Part shown: piece after piece, positions 49,021-57,794 of the stretch
Layout of the letters: each line of letters opens with the position of its first letter
Position numbering within the stretch: the first letter of the stretch is position 1
Assembly (NCBI GenBank): GCA_963761015.1
Contig: CAVXFL010000019.1
Location: 62,001-126,000, forward strand
Length of the DNA stretch: 64,000 nt
Reading direction: 5' to 3'
Source: CAVXFL01 sp963761015
Lineage (GTDB): Bacteria; Pseudomonadota; Alphaproteobacteria; Acetobacterales; Acetobacteraceae
Program-made: the position numbers and the translations under genes
Notes under the pieces: model-generated
What the model was told of the DNA's origin: nothing
The model's input: only the letters and a program-made list of their open reading frames with translations
Database searches by the model: none

Positions 49021-50520
49021 TCACGGCTTGCGGCCGGGCATGCGGTGCCGGAACGCCAAGGCTTCGGCGACGTCCTGGCGGCGTATGGCGTCCACCGCGG
49101 CGAGGTCGGCGACGCTGCGCGCGACGCGCAGCATGCGGATGAAGCCGCGCGGCGACAGGCGCAGCTTCTCCGCCGCCTTCTCGGCGAGTTCCCGCGCGTC
49201 GCCCTGTAGTTCCAGCGCGTTGCCGTCCGCCTCGGCGTTGGTCGCCGCCCCCGCCGCGCCATAGCGCCGCCGCTGCGCCGCCCGGGCGCGGCCGACCCGC
49301 TCGGCCACGGCGGCGGTGGCCTCGCCCGGCGGCGCGCGCGACAGTTCGGCCGGCGTGACCGGCTGCACCTCGATCGTCAGATCGATGCGGTCGAGCAAGG
49401 GGCCGCTGATGCGGTTCTGGTAGTCCTCGCCGCAGCGGGGCGCGCGGCCGCACTCCCGCGCGCCGTCGCCGAGCAGGCCGCAGCGGCACGGATTCATCGC
49501 CGCGATGAGTTGGAACCGCGCCGGATAGGTGATGTGGGCGCTCGCGCGCGCCACCGTCGTGCGCCCGGTCTCCATCGGCTGGCGCAACGCTTCCAGCGCC
49601 GCGCGCGGGAACTCGGGCAACTCGTCCAGGAACAGCACGCCGCGATGCGCGAGGCTCACCTCGCCCGGCTTGGCGCGGTGGCCGCCACCCGTGAGCGCCG
49701 CCTGCGAGGCCGAGTGATGCGGCTCGCGATAGGGCGGGCGCATCACCAGCCGTCCGCCGTCCAGCATCCCGGCGACGCTATGGATGGTGCTGACCTCCAG
49801 CGCGTCCAGGGGCGTCAGGTCCGGCAGCACGCCCGGCAGGCGCGCCGCCAGCATGGACTTGCCCGATCCGGGCGCGCCGACCAGCAGCAGATTGTGCCCG
49901 CCGGCCGCCGCGATCTCCAGCGCGCGCTTGGCGGTTTCCATGCCGCGCACATCGGCGAGGTCCGGCACCCTTTCCGCCTCCGCGACACCAGCCGGCTCGG
50001 GCGGGGTCAAGACTTGCAGCCCACGGAAGTGGTTGATGAGCGACAGCAGATCGGGTGGGGCCAGCACCTCGATCCGCCCCGCCCAGGCCGCCTCGCCGCC
50101 CTGCATGGCCGGGCAAATCAGCCCCAGATCCCGTTCCGAGGCCGCGATCGCGGCGGGCAGCACACCCGCCACCGGATTGAGCGAACCGTCCAGCGACAAC
50201 TCGCCGAGCGCGGCATAGCTGGACACGTCCTCGCCGGGCAGCACGTCCATCGCGGTCAGCACGCCGATCGCGATCGGCAAGTCGAAATGGCTGCCCTCCT
50301 TCAGCAAGTCGGCCGGGGCGAGATTGATCAGCACCCGCCGCGGCGGCAGCGCGAGCCCCATGGAGGTAAGCGCCGCCCGCACCCGCTCGCGCGCCTCGCC
50401 GACCGCCTTGTCCGGCAGGCCGACGACCAGGAACGCCGGCAGGCCGCTGGAAATCTGCACCTGCACCTCGACCGGCACCGCCTCGATGCCGGAAAAGGCG
50501 AAGGACTGGACCCGGGCCAT
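49021..50520 (-). CDS. comM: YifB/ComM family Mg-chelatase-like AAA+ ATPase
   Basis: This 499-residue protein begins ARVQSFAFSGIEAVPVEVQV. It has a Lon-like S16-fold N-domain (SSGLPAFLVVGLPDKAVGEA), Walker A VGAPGSGKSMLAARLPG near residue 215, Walker B HRGVLFLDELPEF, and a C-terminal domain with MNPCRCGLLGDGARECG zinc-ribbon-type cysteines. ComM is a branch-migration helicase in natural transformation and homologous recombination; most bacteria without known competence also carry it. It is downstream of and collinear with aapP. Confidence 0.9.
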   Translation of the reverse strand: MARVQSFAFSGIEAVPVEVQVQISSGLPAFLVVGLPDKAVGEARERVRAALTSMGLALPPRRVLINLAPADLLKEGSHFDLPIAIGVLTAMDVLPGEDVSSYAALGELSLDGSLNPVAGVLPAAIAASERDLGLICPAMQGGEAAWAGRIEVLAPPDLLSLINHFRGLQVLTPPEPAGVAEAERVPDLADVRGMETAKRALEIAAAGGHNLLLVGAPGSGKSMLAARLPGVLPDLTPLDALEVSTIHSVAGMLDGGRLVMRPPYREPHHSASQAALTGGGHRAKPGEVSLAHRGVLFLDELPEFPRAALEALRQPMETGRTTVARASAHITYPARFQLIAAMNPCRCGLLGDGARECGRAPRCGEDYQNRISGPLLDRIDLTIEVQPVTPAELSRAPPGEATAAVAERVGRARAAQRRRYGAAGAATNAEADGNALELQGDARELAEKAAEKLRLSPRGFIRMLRVARSVADLAAVDAIRRQDVAEALAFRHRMPGRKP

Positions 50521-50638
50521 GGTGTTCAAGGCAGCCACGATGCGCGCCCCGCGTTGCCCCGGCAGGGTGACATACGGCGGCAGGATCATCCAGTGGTTGA
50601 TTTATAGACCCGTCCATGCGCCCGATCCGATCGCCGGA

Positions 50639-51391
50639 CTACTGCTCGTGCCGCAGGATGCGGCTGAGGAACCGTCGCAGCCGGTCGGTTCGCGGGTGAT
50701 CGAACAAGTCCGACGGCGGACCGGCCTCGACGATCTCGCCCTCGTCCATGAACACCATCCGGTCCGCCACCTGGCGCGCGAAGCCCATTTCGTGCGTCAC
50801 CACCAGCATAGTCATGCCGCTCTCGGCCAGTTCGACCATCGTATCGAGCACCTCCTGGATCATTTCCGGATCGAGCGCCGAGGTGGGTTCGTCGAACAGC
50901 ATGAGTTTCGGCTCCATGCAGAGCGCGCGCGCGATCGCCACCCGCTGCTGCTGCCCGCCGGAAAGCTGCGCGGGGAATTTGCGCGCCTGCTCGGGAATGC
51001 GCACCCGGCGCAGATACCGCATCGCCAGATCCTCGGCCGCCGCGCGCGGCATCCGGCGCACGCGGATCGGCGCCAGGGTGCAGTTATCCAGCACCGTCAG
51101 ATGCGGGAACAGGTTGAAGGACTGGAACACCATGCCGACATCGCGCCGCACCCGCGCGAGCGCGCGCGGCTCGTCCGTCATCTCCACCCCGTCGACGACG
51201 ATCCGCCCGGCATCGTGGGTCTCCAGCCCGTTGATGCAGCGGATCAGCGTGGATTTGCCGGACCCCGACGGCCCGCAGATCACCAGCCGCTCGCCCCCGG
51301 CGACCGTCAGCGAGACGCCGCGCAGCACGTGCAGCGCGCCGAACCATTTCTCCACGTGATCGAGCACGATCGCCGGGGCGGCCTCGGTCAT
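50639..51391 (-). CDS. aapP: Amino-acid ABC transporter ATP-binding protein
   Basis: This 250-residue ATPase has Walker A GPSGSGKSTLIRCINGLE, the Q-loop MVFQSFNLFPHLTVL, the signature LSGGQQQRVAIARALCMEPK and Walker B LMLFDEPTSALDPE. It closely resembles GlnQ/AapP of polar amino-acid importers. It overlaps the preceding permease gene in an ATGA. The cassette order is substrate-binding protein, permease, permease, ATPase, matching aapJQMP, a general L-amino-acid uptake system. Confidence 0.93.
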   Translation of the reverse strand: MTEAAPAIVLDHVEKWFGALHVLRGVSLTVAGGERLVICGPSGSGKSTLIRCINGLETHDAGRIVVDGVEMTDEPRALARVRRDVGMVFQSFNLFPHLTVLDNCTLAPIRVRRMPRAAAEDLAMRYLRRVRIPEQARKFPAQLSGGQQQRVAIARALCMEPKLMLFDEPTSALDPEMIQEVLDTMVELAESGMTMLVVTHEMGFARQVADRMVFMDEGEIVEAGPPSDLFDHPRTDRLRRFLSRILRHEQ

Positions 51392-52476
51392 CGCGCCGGC
51401 CGTGCCCGTTCCAGCCCGCGGCTGTAGCGCGACATGGCATAGCAGAACGCGAAGTAGATGAGCGCGAGCAGCAGGTAGATTTCGTTGCCGAAACCTTGCC
51501 AGGCGGGTTCCAGGATGGCGGTGCGGCCGGTGGTCATCAGGTCGAAGATGCCGATGACGAGCACCAGGGACGTATCCTTGAAGAAGCCGATGAACGTGTT
51601 CACCAGCGCCGGGATCACCTGGCGCAGCGCCTGCGGCAGCACGACGAGGCGGGTCTTCTGCCACCAGGAGAGCCCGAGCGCGTCCGCCGCCTCCTGCTGG
51701 CCGCGCGGCAGGGCTTGCAGCCCGGCGCGCACCACCTCGGCGAGATAGGCGCCGGCGAACAGGATGATGGCGATCTGCGCGCGCAACAGCTTGTCCACGT
51801 CCACGCCCGGCGGCATGAACAGCGGGAACATCACACTCGCCATGAACAGCAGGCTGATGAGCGGCACCCCGCGGATCAGCTCGACGTAGCCGATGCACAG
51901 CAAGCGGACCGCCGGCATGGCGCGCGAGCGGCGGCCGAGCGCGGTCGCGACACCGAGCGGAAACGCGCAAGCCAGACCGAACGTCGCCAACAGCAGCGTG
52001 ACCGGCAAGCCGCCCCATTGGTCGTCGGGGACGCGCGACAGGCCGAGAACGCCGCCGCGCATCACCATGACAATGGCGGCGAGCACGGCGATCCAGAACA
52101 GCGCCAACTCGCGCCGCCAGAACCGGCGCATGGCGGAAACGGCGTAGAGCAGGATGAACAGCACGACGCATAGCGCCGGGCGCCACTGCTCATCGTACGG
52201 ATAGAAACCGAACAGGATGAAGCGGTATTTCTCCCGCACCACCGCCCAGCACGCGCCGGCTCCCGCCATCGCGCGACAGATTGCGGTATCGGGGCGGCCA
52301 CCCGCGTGCGGCACCGTCCAGACGGCGTGCACGAACGCCCAGCCGACGAACGCCCAGGCGAGACGCACGATCAGATAGACCAGCGCCAGCGTCAGCGCCA
52401 TGGACCACCAGGAGCCGAACAGGTTCGCGCGCGTCCAGGCGAGCGGCCGCGCGGCGGGTCGGACGCCGGGCCGCAT
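51388..52476 (-). CDS. aapM: Amino-acid ABC transporter permease (AapM-like)
   Basis: This 362-residue inner-membrane protein (ATG at 52,476) has roughly eight hydrophobic segments. The C-terminal 220 residues form the permease domain (LPVTLLLATFGLACAFPLGV) with the EAA loop ADALGLSWWQKTRLVVLPQA that docks on AapP. GYVELIRGVPLISLLFMASV is the typical HisM/GlnP segment. The long N-terminal extension with additional helices is characteristic of AapM. It overlaps aapP by four bases and starts five bases after aapQ. Confidence 0.9.
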   Translation of the reverse strand: MRPGVRPAARPLAWTRANLFGSWWSMALTLALVYLIVRLAWAFVGWAFVHAVWTVPHAGGRPDTAICRAMAGAGACWAVVREKYRFILFGFYPYDEQWRPALCVVLFILLYAVSAMRRFWRRELALFWIAVLAAIVMVMRGGVLGLSRVPDDQWGGLPVTLLLATFGLACAFPLGVATALGRRSRAMPAVRLLCIGYVELIRGVPLISLLFMASVMFPLFMPPGVDVDKLLRAQIAIILFAGAYLAEVVRAGLQALPRGQQEAADALGLSWWQKTRLVVLPQALRQVIPALVNTFIGFFKDTSLVLVIGIFDLMTTGRTAILEPAWQGFGNEIYLLLALIYFAFCYAMSRYSRGLERARPAR

Positions 52477-52481
52477 CGGGC

Positions 52482-53678
52482 TCAGCGCCCCGCGAGCGCG
52501 ATGCGCGCGTTGTACCAGTTCATGAACAGGCTGATCGAGAGGCTGATCGTCAGGTAGACGGCCATGATGATGGCGACGTTCTCGATCGCCTGCCCGGTCT
52601 GGTTCAGTGCCGTATCGGCGATGGAAACGATGTCCTGATAGCCGATGGCGACGGCGAGCGAGCTGTTCTTCACCAGGTTCAGATACTGGCTGGTGAGCGG
52701 CGGCACGATCAGCCTGAGCGCTTGCGGCAGCACGATCAGTCGCAGCGCCTGCGCGCGCTTGAGCCCGAGCGCCGCCGCCGCCTCCGCTTGCCCGGGCGGC
52801 ACGCCCTCGATGCCGCCGCGCACGATCTCGGCGATATAGGCGCCGGTGTAGACCGTGAGCCCGGTCAGCAGCGCGGCGTATTCCGGCGTGACGGTCAGCC
52901 CGCCACGGAAATTGAATCCGCGCAGCTCCGGCATTTGCACCGCGAACGGCGCGCCGAACGCGCCCCAGACCGCCAGTCCCAGCCCGATCGGCAGCGCCGC
53001 GACCAGCCAAACGCGCGCCCGCCTGCCGGGCGCGGCGACGCGCAGCCACAACATGCCAGCGACCACCCCGGCCCCGGCGGCCGCGAGCGCCCAGCCGTAG
53101 GCGGCCTGCCACGCCGGCATCGGCAGCTTGATGCCGCGAATGGACAGAAAGACGCCGGCGATCGGATGCAGCGCCTGGCGCGGCGGCGGCAGCGCCTGCA
53201 ACAGGCCGTACCAGAAGAACAGTTGCAGCAGCAGCGGCGTGTCGCGCAGCACCTCGACATAGGCCGCCGTCAGCCGCGCCAGCAGCCAGTTGCGCGACAG
53301 CCGGCCGACCCCGACCGCTGTGCCTAGGAGCGTCGCGAGCACGCAGCCGAAGAACGACACCTTCAGCGTGTTCAGAATGCCGATCAGCAGCGCCCGCCCG
53401 TAGGTGCTCACCGAGGGCGTGTACGGAATGGGCAACTCGCCGATCGGGATCGGCGCCGGCTGGAACAGGAAGTGGAAGCCCGTGGCGATATGCCGCGCCG
53501 CCAGGTTGCGCGCCGTGTTGCCGACCAGATACCAGACCAGCAGCGCGGCGAGCCCCAGGATCGCTGCCTGCGCCAGGATGCCAGGGAGCGAAACCCGGCT
53601 GCGCCGACGCGGACTTGCCGCGTCCGGGGCAGGGCTCAGCGGAGTGGCGGCGCGTACATCAGCCCGCCCCTGGTCCAT
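52482..53678 (-). CDS. aapQ: Amino-acid ABC transporter permease (AapQ-like)
   Basis: This 398-residue membrane protein has a helix near residue 40 (ILAQAAILGLAALLVWYLVG) and a permease core (NTLKVSFFGCVLATLLGTAV, YVEVLRDTPLLLQLFFWYGL). A large extracytoplasmic insertion precedes the EAA loop AAALGLKRAQALRLIVLPQA. That insertion is typical of AapQ. No ATG, GTG or TTG occurs close to the first helix; ATG at 53,678 (MDQGRAD) is the nearest in-frame start and overlaps the aapJ end by 43 bases. Confidence 0.9.
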   Translation of the reverse strand: MDQGRADVRAATPLSPAPDAASPRRRSRVSLPGILAQAAILGLAALLVWYLVGNTARNLAARHIATGFHFLFQPAPIPIGELPIPYTPSVSTYGRALLIGILNTLKVSFFGCVLATLLGTAVGVGRLSRNWLLARLTAAYVEVLRDTPLLLQLFFWYGLLQALPPPRQALHPIAGVFLSIRGIKLPMPAWQAAYGWALAAAGAGVVAGMLWLRVAAPGRRARVWLVAALPIGLGLAVWGAFGAPFAVQMPELRGFNFRGGLTVTPEYAALLTGLTVYTGAYIAEIVRGGIEGVPPGQAEAAAALGLKRAQALRLIVLPQALRLIVPPLTSQYLNLVKNSSLAVAIGYQDIVSIADTALNQTGQAIENVAIIMAVYLTISLSISLFMNWYNARIALAGR

Positions 53679-54679
53679 GGCTTGTTCAGCCCGCGCGGCA
53701 CCCCGAGCGGCGCCATGTCGCGATCCCACATCTCGCCGTAGTTGCCGACCTGCCGGATGGAATTGAACGCCCATTTGTCGTCGAGGCCGAGCGCATGGCC
53801 GAGTTCGCCCTCCACGCCGAGCAGCCGGCGAATGGATGGATTGGTGGAGGACTTGGCGAGGGTCTCGGCGTTCTTGCTGGTCACACCCTCCTCCTCGGCG
53901 GCGATCTGGGCGAACAGCGTCCAGCGCACGATGTCGAACCACTTGTCGTCGCCCTTGCGCACCATCGGGCCGAGCGGCTCCTTGCTGATGATCTCGGGCA
54001 GCAGGACGAACCCCGGCCCGCGCGCGCCGAGCCCGGCGCGGAAGGTGGCGAGCGCGGAGGAATCGGTGGAGTAGGCGTCGCAGCGCCCGGCCAGGAAGGC
54101 GCCGCGCAACTCCTGCACGTCCTGGATCTCGATCGGGGTGAACTTCATGTTGTTCAACCGAAAGTAATCGGCGATGGCGAGTTCGGTGCTGGTGCCCGGC
54201 TGCACGCAGATCGCGGCGCCGTCGAGCTGCTTGGCCGAGCTGACGCCCGCCGACTTCTTCACCAGAAAACCGGTGCCGTCGTAGAAATTCACGCCGGTGA
54301 ATTCGAGCCCGAGGCTGGCTTCGCGGCCCAGGGTCCAGGTGGTTTCGCGGATCAGCACGTCGACTTCGCCCGATTGCAGGGCGGTGAAGCGGTTCTGCGT
54401 CGTCGTGGGGACGAATTTCACCTTACCGGCATCGCCGAGCACGGCGGCGGCGAGCGCGCGGCAACCGTCGGCGTCGAGCCCGCGCATCACGCCCTTGCTG
54501 TCGGCGAGCGAGAACCCCGCCACGTTCCCCGCCACCCCGCAGACGAGCTGACCGCGCGCGCGCACCGCGTCCAGCGTGGGCGAGCCGGAGCCGGCGGCGC
54601 GGGCCTGGCCGTTGCCGCCGAGCGCCAGGCTGAGGGTCGAGATCAGGACGGCGGTGGCGAGGGCCTTGGTTCCAGGCAT
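53636..54679 (-). CDS. aapJ: Amino-acid ABC transporter periplasmic substrate-binding protein (AapJ-like)
   Basis: This 347-residue protein from ATG 54,679 has a signal peptide (KALATAVLISTLSLALGG, cleavage near ARAA). Family 3 solute-binding segments follow: TLDAVRARGQLVCGVAGNVA, GLDADGCRALAAAVLGDAGK, FTALQSGEVDVLIRETTWTL and VQPGTSTELAIADYF. It captures amino acids in the periplasm for the AapQM permease. It is the first gene of the cassette and is divergent from tRNA-Ala, whose 5' end is about 140 bases away. Confidence 0.93.
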   Translation of the reverse strand: MPGTKALATAVLISTLSLALGGNGQARAAGSGSPTLDAVRARGQLVCGVAGNVAGFSLADSKGVMRGLDADGCRALAAAVLGDAGKVKFVPTTTQNRFTALQSGEVDVLIRETTWTLGREASLGLEFTGVNFYDGTGFLVKKSAGVSSAKQLDGAAICVQPGTSTELAIADYFRLNNMKFTPIEIQDVQELRGAFLAGRCDAYSTDSSALATFRAGLGARGPGFVLLPEIISKEPLGPMVRKGDDKWFDIVRWTLFAQIAAEEEGVTSKNAETLAKSSTNPSIRRLLGVEGELGHALGLDDKWAFNSIRQVGNYGEMWDRDMAPLGVPRGLNKPWTRGGLMYAPPLR

Positions 54680-54821
54680 GGCGTTCCTATCGGTCCGGCG
54701 GGTCGGGTTCGGATTTGCGGGCGGGGCTGGCGCGAGCCGTGTATTGCCCCCCGGCGGCCGGATTTCAATCGCGCTTGCCGGCCCCTGGGTGCCGGCGCTA
54801 TACGCGCGTTTCCTGGCGCAT

Positions 54822-54897
54822 GGGGCCATAGCTCAGCTGGGAGAGCGCCTGAATGGCATTCAGGAGGTCAGGGGTTCAACTCCCCTTGGCTCCACCA
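54822..54897 (+). tRNA. tRNA-Ala(GGC)
   Basis: The cloverleaf is complete. The acceptor arm is GGGGCCA with TGGCTCC, the D arm GCTC/GAGC, the anticodon arm CCTGA/TCAGG around the loop ATGGCAT (anticodon GGC) and the T arm AGGGG/CCCCT with TTCAACT. CCA is encoded. The last 18 bases are repeated exactly at 63,391-63,408, marking it as the likely integration site of the island that follows. Confidence 0.95.
54880..54897 (+). other. attL: 3' end of tRNA-Ala, left end of genomic island
   Basis: CTCCCCTTGGCTCCACCA forms the 3' end of the tRNA and is matched base for base at 63,391-63,408 in the same orientation. tRNA 3' ends are the classic targets of tyrosine integrases, whose integration duplicates the target. 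Confidence 0.7.
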
Positions 54898-54959
54898 ATG
54901 AAATCAGAGGCATAGCCGGAGCCTCTACCTCCTAAAATCGCTCCTCGGATAACCTTCCT

Positions 54960-56341
54960 GGGGTAGCGTCCGAGCTCGTGGTGGAAATTGGCTGACGGCG
55001 CTGGGGCTGAGGTGGCCATCGGATCGGTTGGCTAAGGTGGAGTTGCGAGACTTCAACCTGAACCGCTGAGGACCCGATGACCGACGAAAGACTACCGCTG
55101 GCCGAGCTTTTAGCCAAAGCCGGCGATGGCGACTTCCTGCGCAGCGTCGCTGAGGCCGTGGTGCAGTTGCTGATGGAGACGGACGTGGACGGCCTGATCG
55201 GCGCCGGTCGGCACGAGCGCACCTGCGAGCGCACGACGTATCGCAACGGGTATCGCGACAGGACGCTCGACACGCGGCTGGGTAGCCTGCAGCTGCGGAT
55301 TCCCAAGCTGCGGCAGGGCAGCTACTTTCCGCCCTTCCTGGAGCCGCGCCGTACGTCGGAGAAAGCCTTGGTGGCCGTGATCCAGGAGGCATGGATCGGC
55401 GGCGTCTCGACCCGGCGCGTCGACGACCTGGTGCAGGCAATGGGGCTGGCGGGCATCAGCAAGAGCACGGTTAGTAAGTTGTGCAAGGACATCGACGACC
55501 GGGTGAACGCCTTTCTCGATCGCCCTCTTGTCGGCGATTGGCCGTATCTCTGGCTGGATGCCACCTACCTCAAGCAGCGCGAGGGCGGGCGCATCACCAG
55601 CGTCGCCGCCATAATCGCCGTGGCCGTCAACACCGAAGGCAAGCGGGAGATCGTCGGTCTGCACATCGGGCCGTCGGAGGCGGAGACCTTCTGGTCGACG
55701 TTCCTCAAGAGCCTGGTTCGCCGTGGCCTGCGCGGTACCAAGCTGGTGATCTCAGACGCGCACGAGGGCCTGAAGGCGGCCATCCGCCGGGTGCTGGGAT
55801 CGGCTTGGCAACGGTGTCGCGTTCATTGGATGAGGAACGCCCAGGCCTATGTGCCAAAGGGCCAGCAGAACATGGTCTCGGCGGCACTCCGCCAAGCGTT
55901 CATCCAACCCGACCGCCCCAACGCCAGCCAGACCCTTCGACACGTTGCCGACCAGCTCCGGGGCAAGTCGCCAAAGCTTGCGGCGTTCATCGATGACAGC
56001 GAGGTCGACGTCCTGGCGCACATGGACTTCCCCGCCCAACACCGGGCCAAGCTTCACTCCACGAACCCGCTCGAGCGCTTGAACAAGGAGGTGAAACGTC
56101 GCGCGGACGTTGTCGGCATCTTCCCAAACGAGGGCGCCATCATCCGGCTGATCGGCGCCGTGCTGCTCGAGGCCAATGACGAGTGGCAGTTGCAGCACCG
56201 CTACATGCAGACCGAGGTGATGGCTGAACTCACACCACCACTGATCGACGCCGTGCCAACCCAAATTTCCACCGTGGCAGCCTGACCAGTGGCCACCTCA
56301 ATCTACATCGCAATTTCCACCACGTTGACGGACGTGATCCC
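54960..56341 (+). mobile_element. IS256-family insertion sequence
   Basis: The transposase gene is flanked by imperfect terminal inverted repeats sharing CGTCCG, four variable bases and CGTGGTGGAAATTG (left about 54,966-54,990; right about 56,310-56,334 in inverse orientation). A further inner match is TGAGGTGGCCA. TCCTGGG occurs just outside both ends (54,956-54,962 and 56,342-56,348), but an exact 8-bp target duplication is not clear. The element sits about 65 bases past the tRNA. Confidence 0.75.
55077..56285 (+). CDS. IS256 (Mutator-type) family transposase
   Basis: This intact 402-residue DDE transposase reads TYRNGYRDRTLDTRLGSLQL at its N-terminus and FPPFLEPRRTSEKALVAVIQ. Catalytic Asp residues lie in LWLDATYLKQR and LVISDAHEGLKAAI, and the Glu in HSTNPLERLNKEVKRRADVV. 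The HWMRNA segment (CRVHWMRNAQAYVPK) is the Mutator-family hallmark. No frameshift is present, so the element may be active. ATG at 55,077 is about 110 bases inside the left inverted repeat. Confidence 0.95.
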   Translation: MTDERLPLAELLAKAGDGDFLRSVAEAVVQLLMETDVDGLIGAGRHERTCERTTYRNGYRDRTLDTRLGSLQLRIPKLRQGSYFPPFLEPRRTSEKALVAVIQEAWIGGVSTRRVDDLVQAMGLAGISKSTVSKLCKDIDDRVNAFLDRPLVGDWPYLWLDATYLKQREGGRITSVAAIIAVAVNTEGKREIVGLHIGPSEAETFWSTFLKSLVRRGLRGTKLVISDAHEGLKAAIRRVLGSAWQRCRVHWMRNAQAYVPKGQQNMVSAALRQAFIQPDRPNASQTLRHVADQLRGKSPKLAAFIDDSEVDVLAHMDFPAQHRAKLHSTNPLERLNKEVKRRADVVGIFPNEGAIIRLIGAVLLEANDEWQLQHRYMQTEVMAELTPPLIDAVPTQISTVAA

Positions 56342-56807
56342 TCCTGGGTAACACACGGTGCCCCAGTCCGGGTCTTTGGGCGGCAACGGCTGGGGCAAAA
56401 TTGAGCGTGCATGTTCCGGAGAGGGCTACAGATCATCAGTGCCAGCAGCTTCGTGGAGCTGGATTTTGGAGGCAGCCTTTCCATGAGGGTGGCCCCGGGG
56501 CGGCCTGCGGACCCCGGCAAATCGATGCCGGCATCCGGCTACTGTTCGACAATGGCGATCCGGTAGCAGGAAGGCTATTGTTGCAAGCTGTCCGCGCACG
56601 CATGAGCGAGTAAAGCGGGCCGAAGCCTAGCCTGCCTCGGCAGACGCGAAGCTGCCCGGCAGGTTTCGCGAGGGCCAGCAGCCCGACAGGGACGTTTATG
56701 GGGCAGGACCGGAGGTGTGTCGTGCGATCAGCCGGCGCCCCGGGCAAAGTGTGGGTAAACAGTCGTGCCGGTCGCGCCGATCGCGTCCTGGGCAGCATCG
56801 AGCGGAC
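56286..56807. other. Gene-poor stretch after the insertion sequence
   Basis: Between the IS right end and the small hypothetical gene no reading frame looks coding. Short open frames are present in several phases, for example 56,401-56,613, but none has a recognisable motif or a good ribosome-binding site. It may be debris of older insertions within the island. Confidence 0.4.
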
Positions 56808-57185
56808 ATGCCCCGGCGGCGCAGTAACGCGGCTTCGGCTGCGGCGATGGCGCAATCGTGGCAGCGGAGCGCTGTGGCGCTCGGCGTTCTTGCCCAGCTC
56901 CGCGCCATGCTGGAAGGCGCGGAGGCGCTCGCCGAAGATCCAGCCAAGCCGGCGGCGGCCGACGACATTGCCGTGACCATCGTCCATTTCCGAGAAATGA
57001 CCCGGATCGCCGAGAATGAGATTCATGAGGCGATGCTCTCCTGCACCCGCGCGCGACGGGAGATGCTGGCGAGCCTGCCGACGCGCCGCCCCACGCTGCA
57101 TTGGTCAGTTCGCCGCTTAAGGAGACGCGGGCTGTCTCGGCGCGGTGCGCGGTGTAACCAGCGCGACTTCGAAGCGTCCCCCTGA
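56808..57185 (+). CDS. Hypothetical protein
   Basis: A frame of about 125 codons from ATG at 56,808 includes a helical stretch (VALGVLAQLRAMLEGAEALA and VTIVHFREMTRIAENEIHEA) that looks coding. The C-terminus is Arg-rich and less convincing. No ribosome-binding site, family or partner is evident. ATG at 56,847 (MAQSWQRSA) is an alternative start. It may be a real small cytosolic protein or island debris. Confidence 0.35.
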   Translation: MPRRRSNAASAAAMAQSWQRSAVALGVLAQLRAMLEGAEALAEDPAKPAAADDIAVTIVHFREMTRIAENEIHEAMLSCTRARREMLASLPTRRPTLHWSVRRLRRRGLSRRGARCNQRDFEASP

Positions 57186-57242
57186 CGCAACTCGTCAGTA
57201 AACGGACCCACCGGTGCAAGCCGCGGTGGACCGCGCGGCGGA

Positions 57243-57420
57243 TCAGGCGCGGTTCTTGAAGCACCAGCTCTGGTTGCCGGTCTCTACGATATAGCAATGA
57301 TTCGTGAGGCGATCGAGCAGCGCCGTCGTCATTTTGGCATCGTCAAATACGCTCGGCCATTCGCCGAAGGCGAGATTCGTCGTGACGATCACCGATGTTT
57401 GCTCGTACTCGGCGAGCAAT
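57243..57420 (-). mobile_element. IS21-family istB 3' remnant
   Basis: About 58 codons of an istB gene remain, including the NLAFGEWPSVF and TALLDRLTNHC segments and the terminal FKNRA. No istA or terminal repeat is visible. It records a past IS21 insertion into the nitronate monooxygenase gene followed by a deletion. Confidence 0.75.
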
Positions 57421-57794
57421 CCCACCTGACACACGATGGTGATCTCGACATCGCGCAGCCGTTGCACCAGCGGAAGCGGCACATCCCAAAACAGACCCAC
57501 GACGGGAACGCCGAGTTCGATGCACGCTAAAACCTGGGCATCGAGCAGAGCGCGATCTGTCGCCGCCTGGATGAGATTGACGCCGAAGCGTTGCAAGTTT
57601 CGCGCCCGCAAAGCGGCAACCTCGGACCGGATCAACGTCACCGGCTCGCGCACCATGCCGAGAAAACCGAAGCCTCCGGCCTTTGTTACGGCAGCTACGA
57701 GCTCCGACCGGGCAACACCTCCCATTCCGGCCAAGACGATCGGATAGGTGCAGCCAAGCAGATCGCAAACCGGCCTATGCAATATGGTGACCAT
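57243..57794 (-). CDS. Chimeric ORF: nitronate monooxygenase N-terminus fused to IS21 IstB C-terminus
   Basis: Residues 1 to about 123 match a nitronate monooxygenase/2-nitropropane dioxygenase TIM barrel (RPVCDLLGCTYPIVLAGMGG, VAAVTKAGGFGFLGMVREP, RFGVNLIQ, GVPVVGLFWDVP). From about residue 125 the sequence becomes the end of IstB, the IS21 helper ATPase: YEQTSVIVTTNLAFGEWPSV, then ALLDRLTNHCYIVETGNQSW and FKNRA. The switch falls near 57,420 with the frame preserved. The barrel lacks its FMN-phosphate half, so it should be inactive. The start overlaps the DUF488 gene by 20 bases. Confidence 0.8.
   Translation of the reverse strand: MVTILHRPVCDLLGCTYPIVLAGMGGVARSELVAAVTKAGGFGFLGMVREPVTLIRSEVAALRARNLQRFGVNLIQAATDRALLDAQVLACIELGVPVVGLFWDVPLPLVQRLRDVEITIVCQVGLLAEYEQTSVIVTTNLAFGEWPSVFDDAKMTTALLDRLTNHCYIVETGNQSWCFKNRA

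Noticed and set aside
54956..56348. TCCTGGG as an IS256 target-site duplication
   Set aside because: IS256 elements make 8-9 bp duplications; only seven bases match and they do not align exactly with the inverted-repeat ends.
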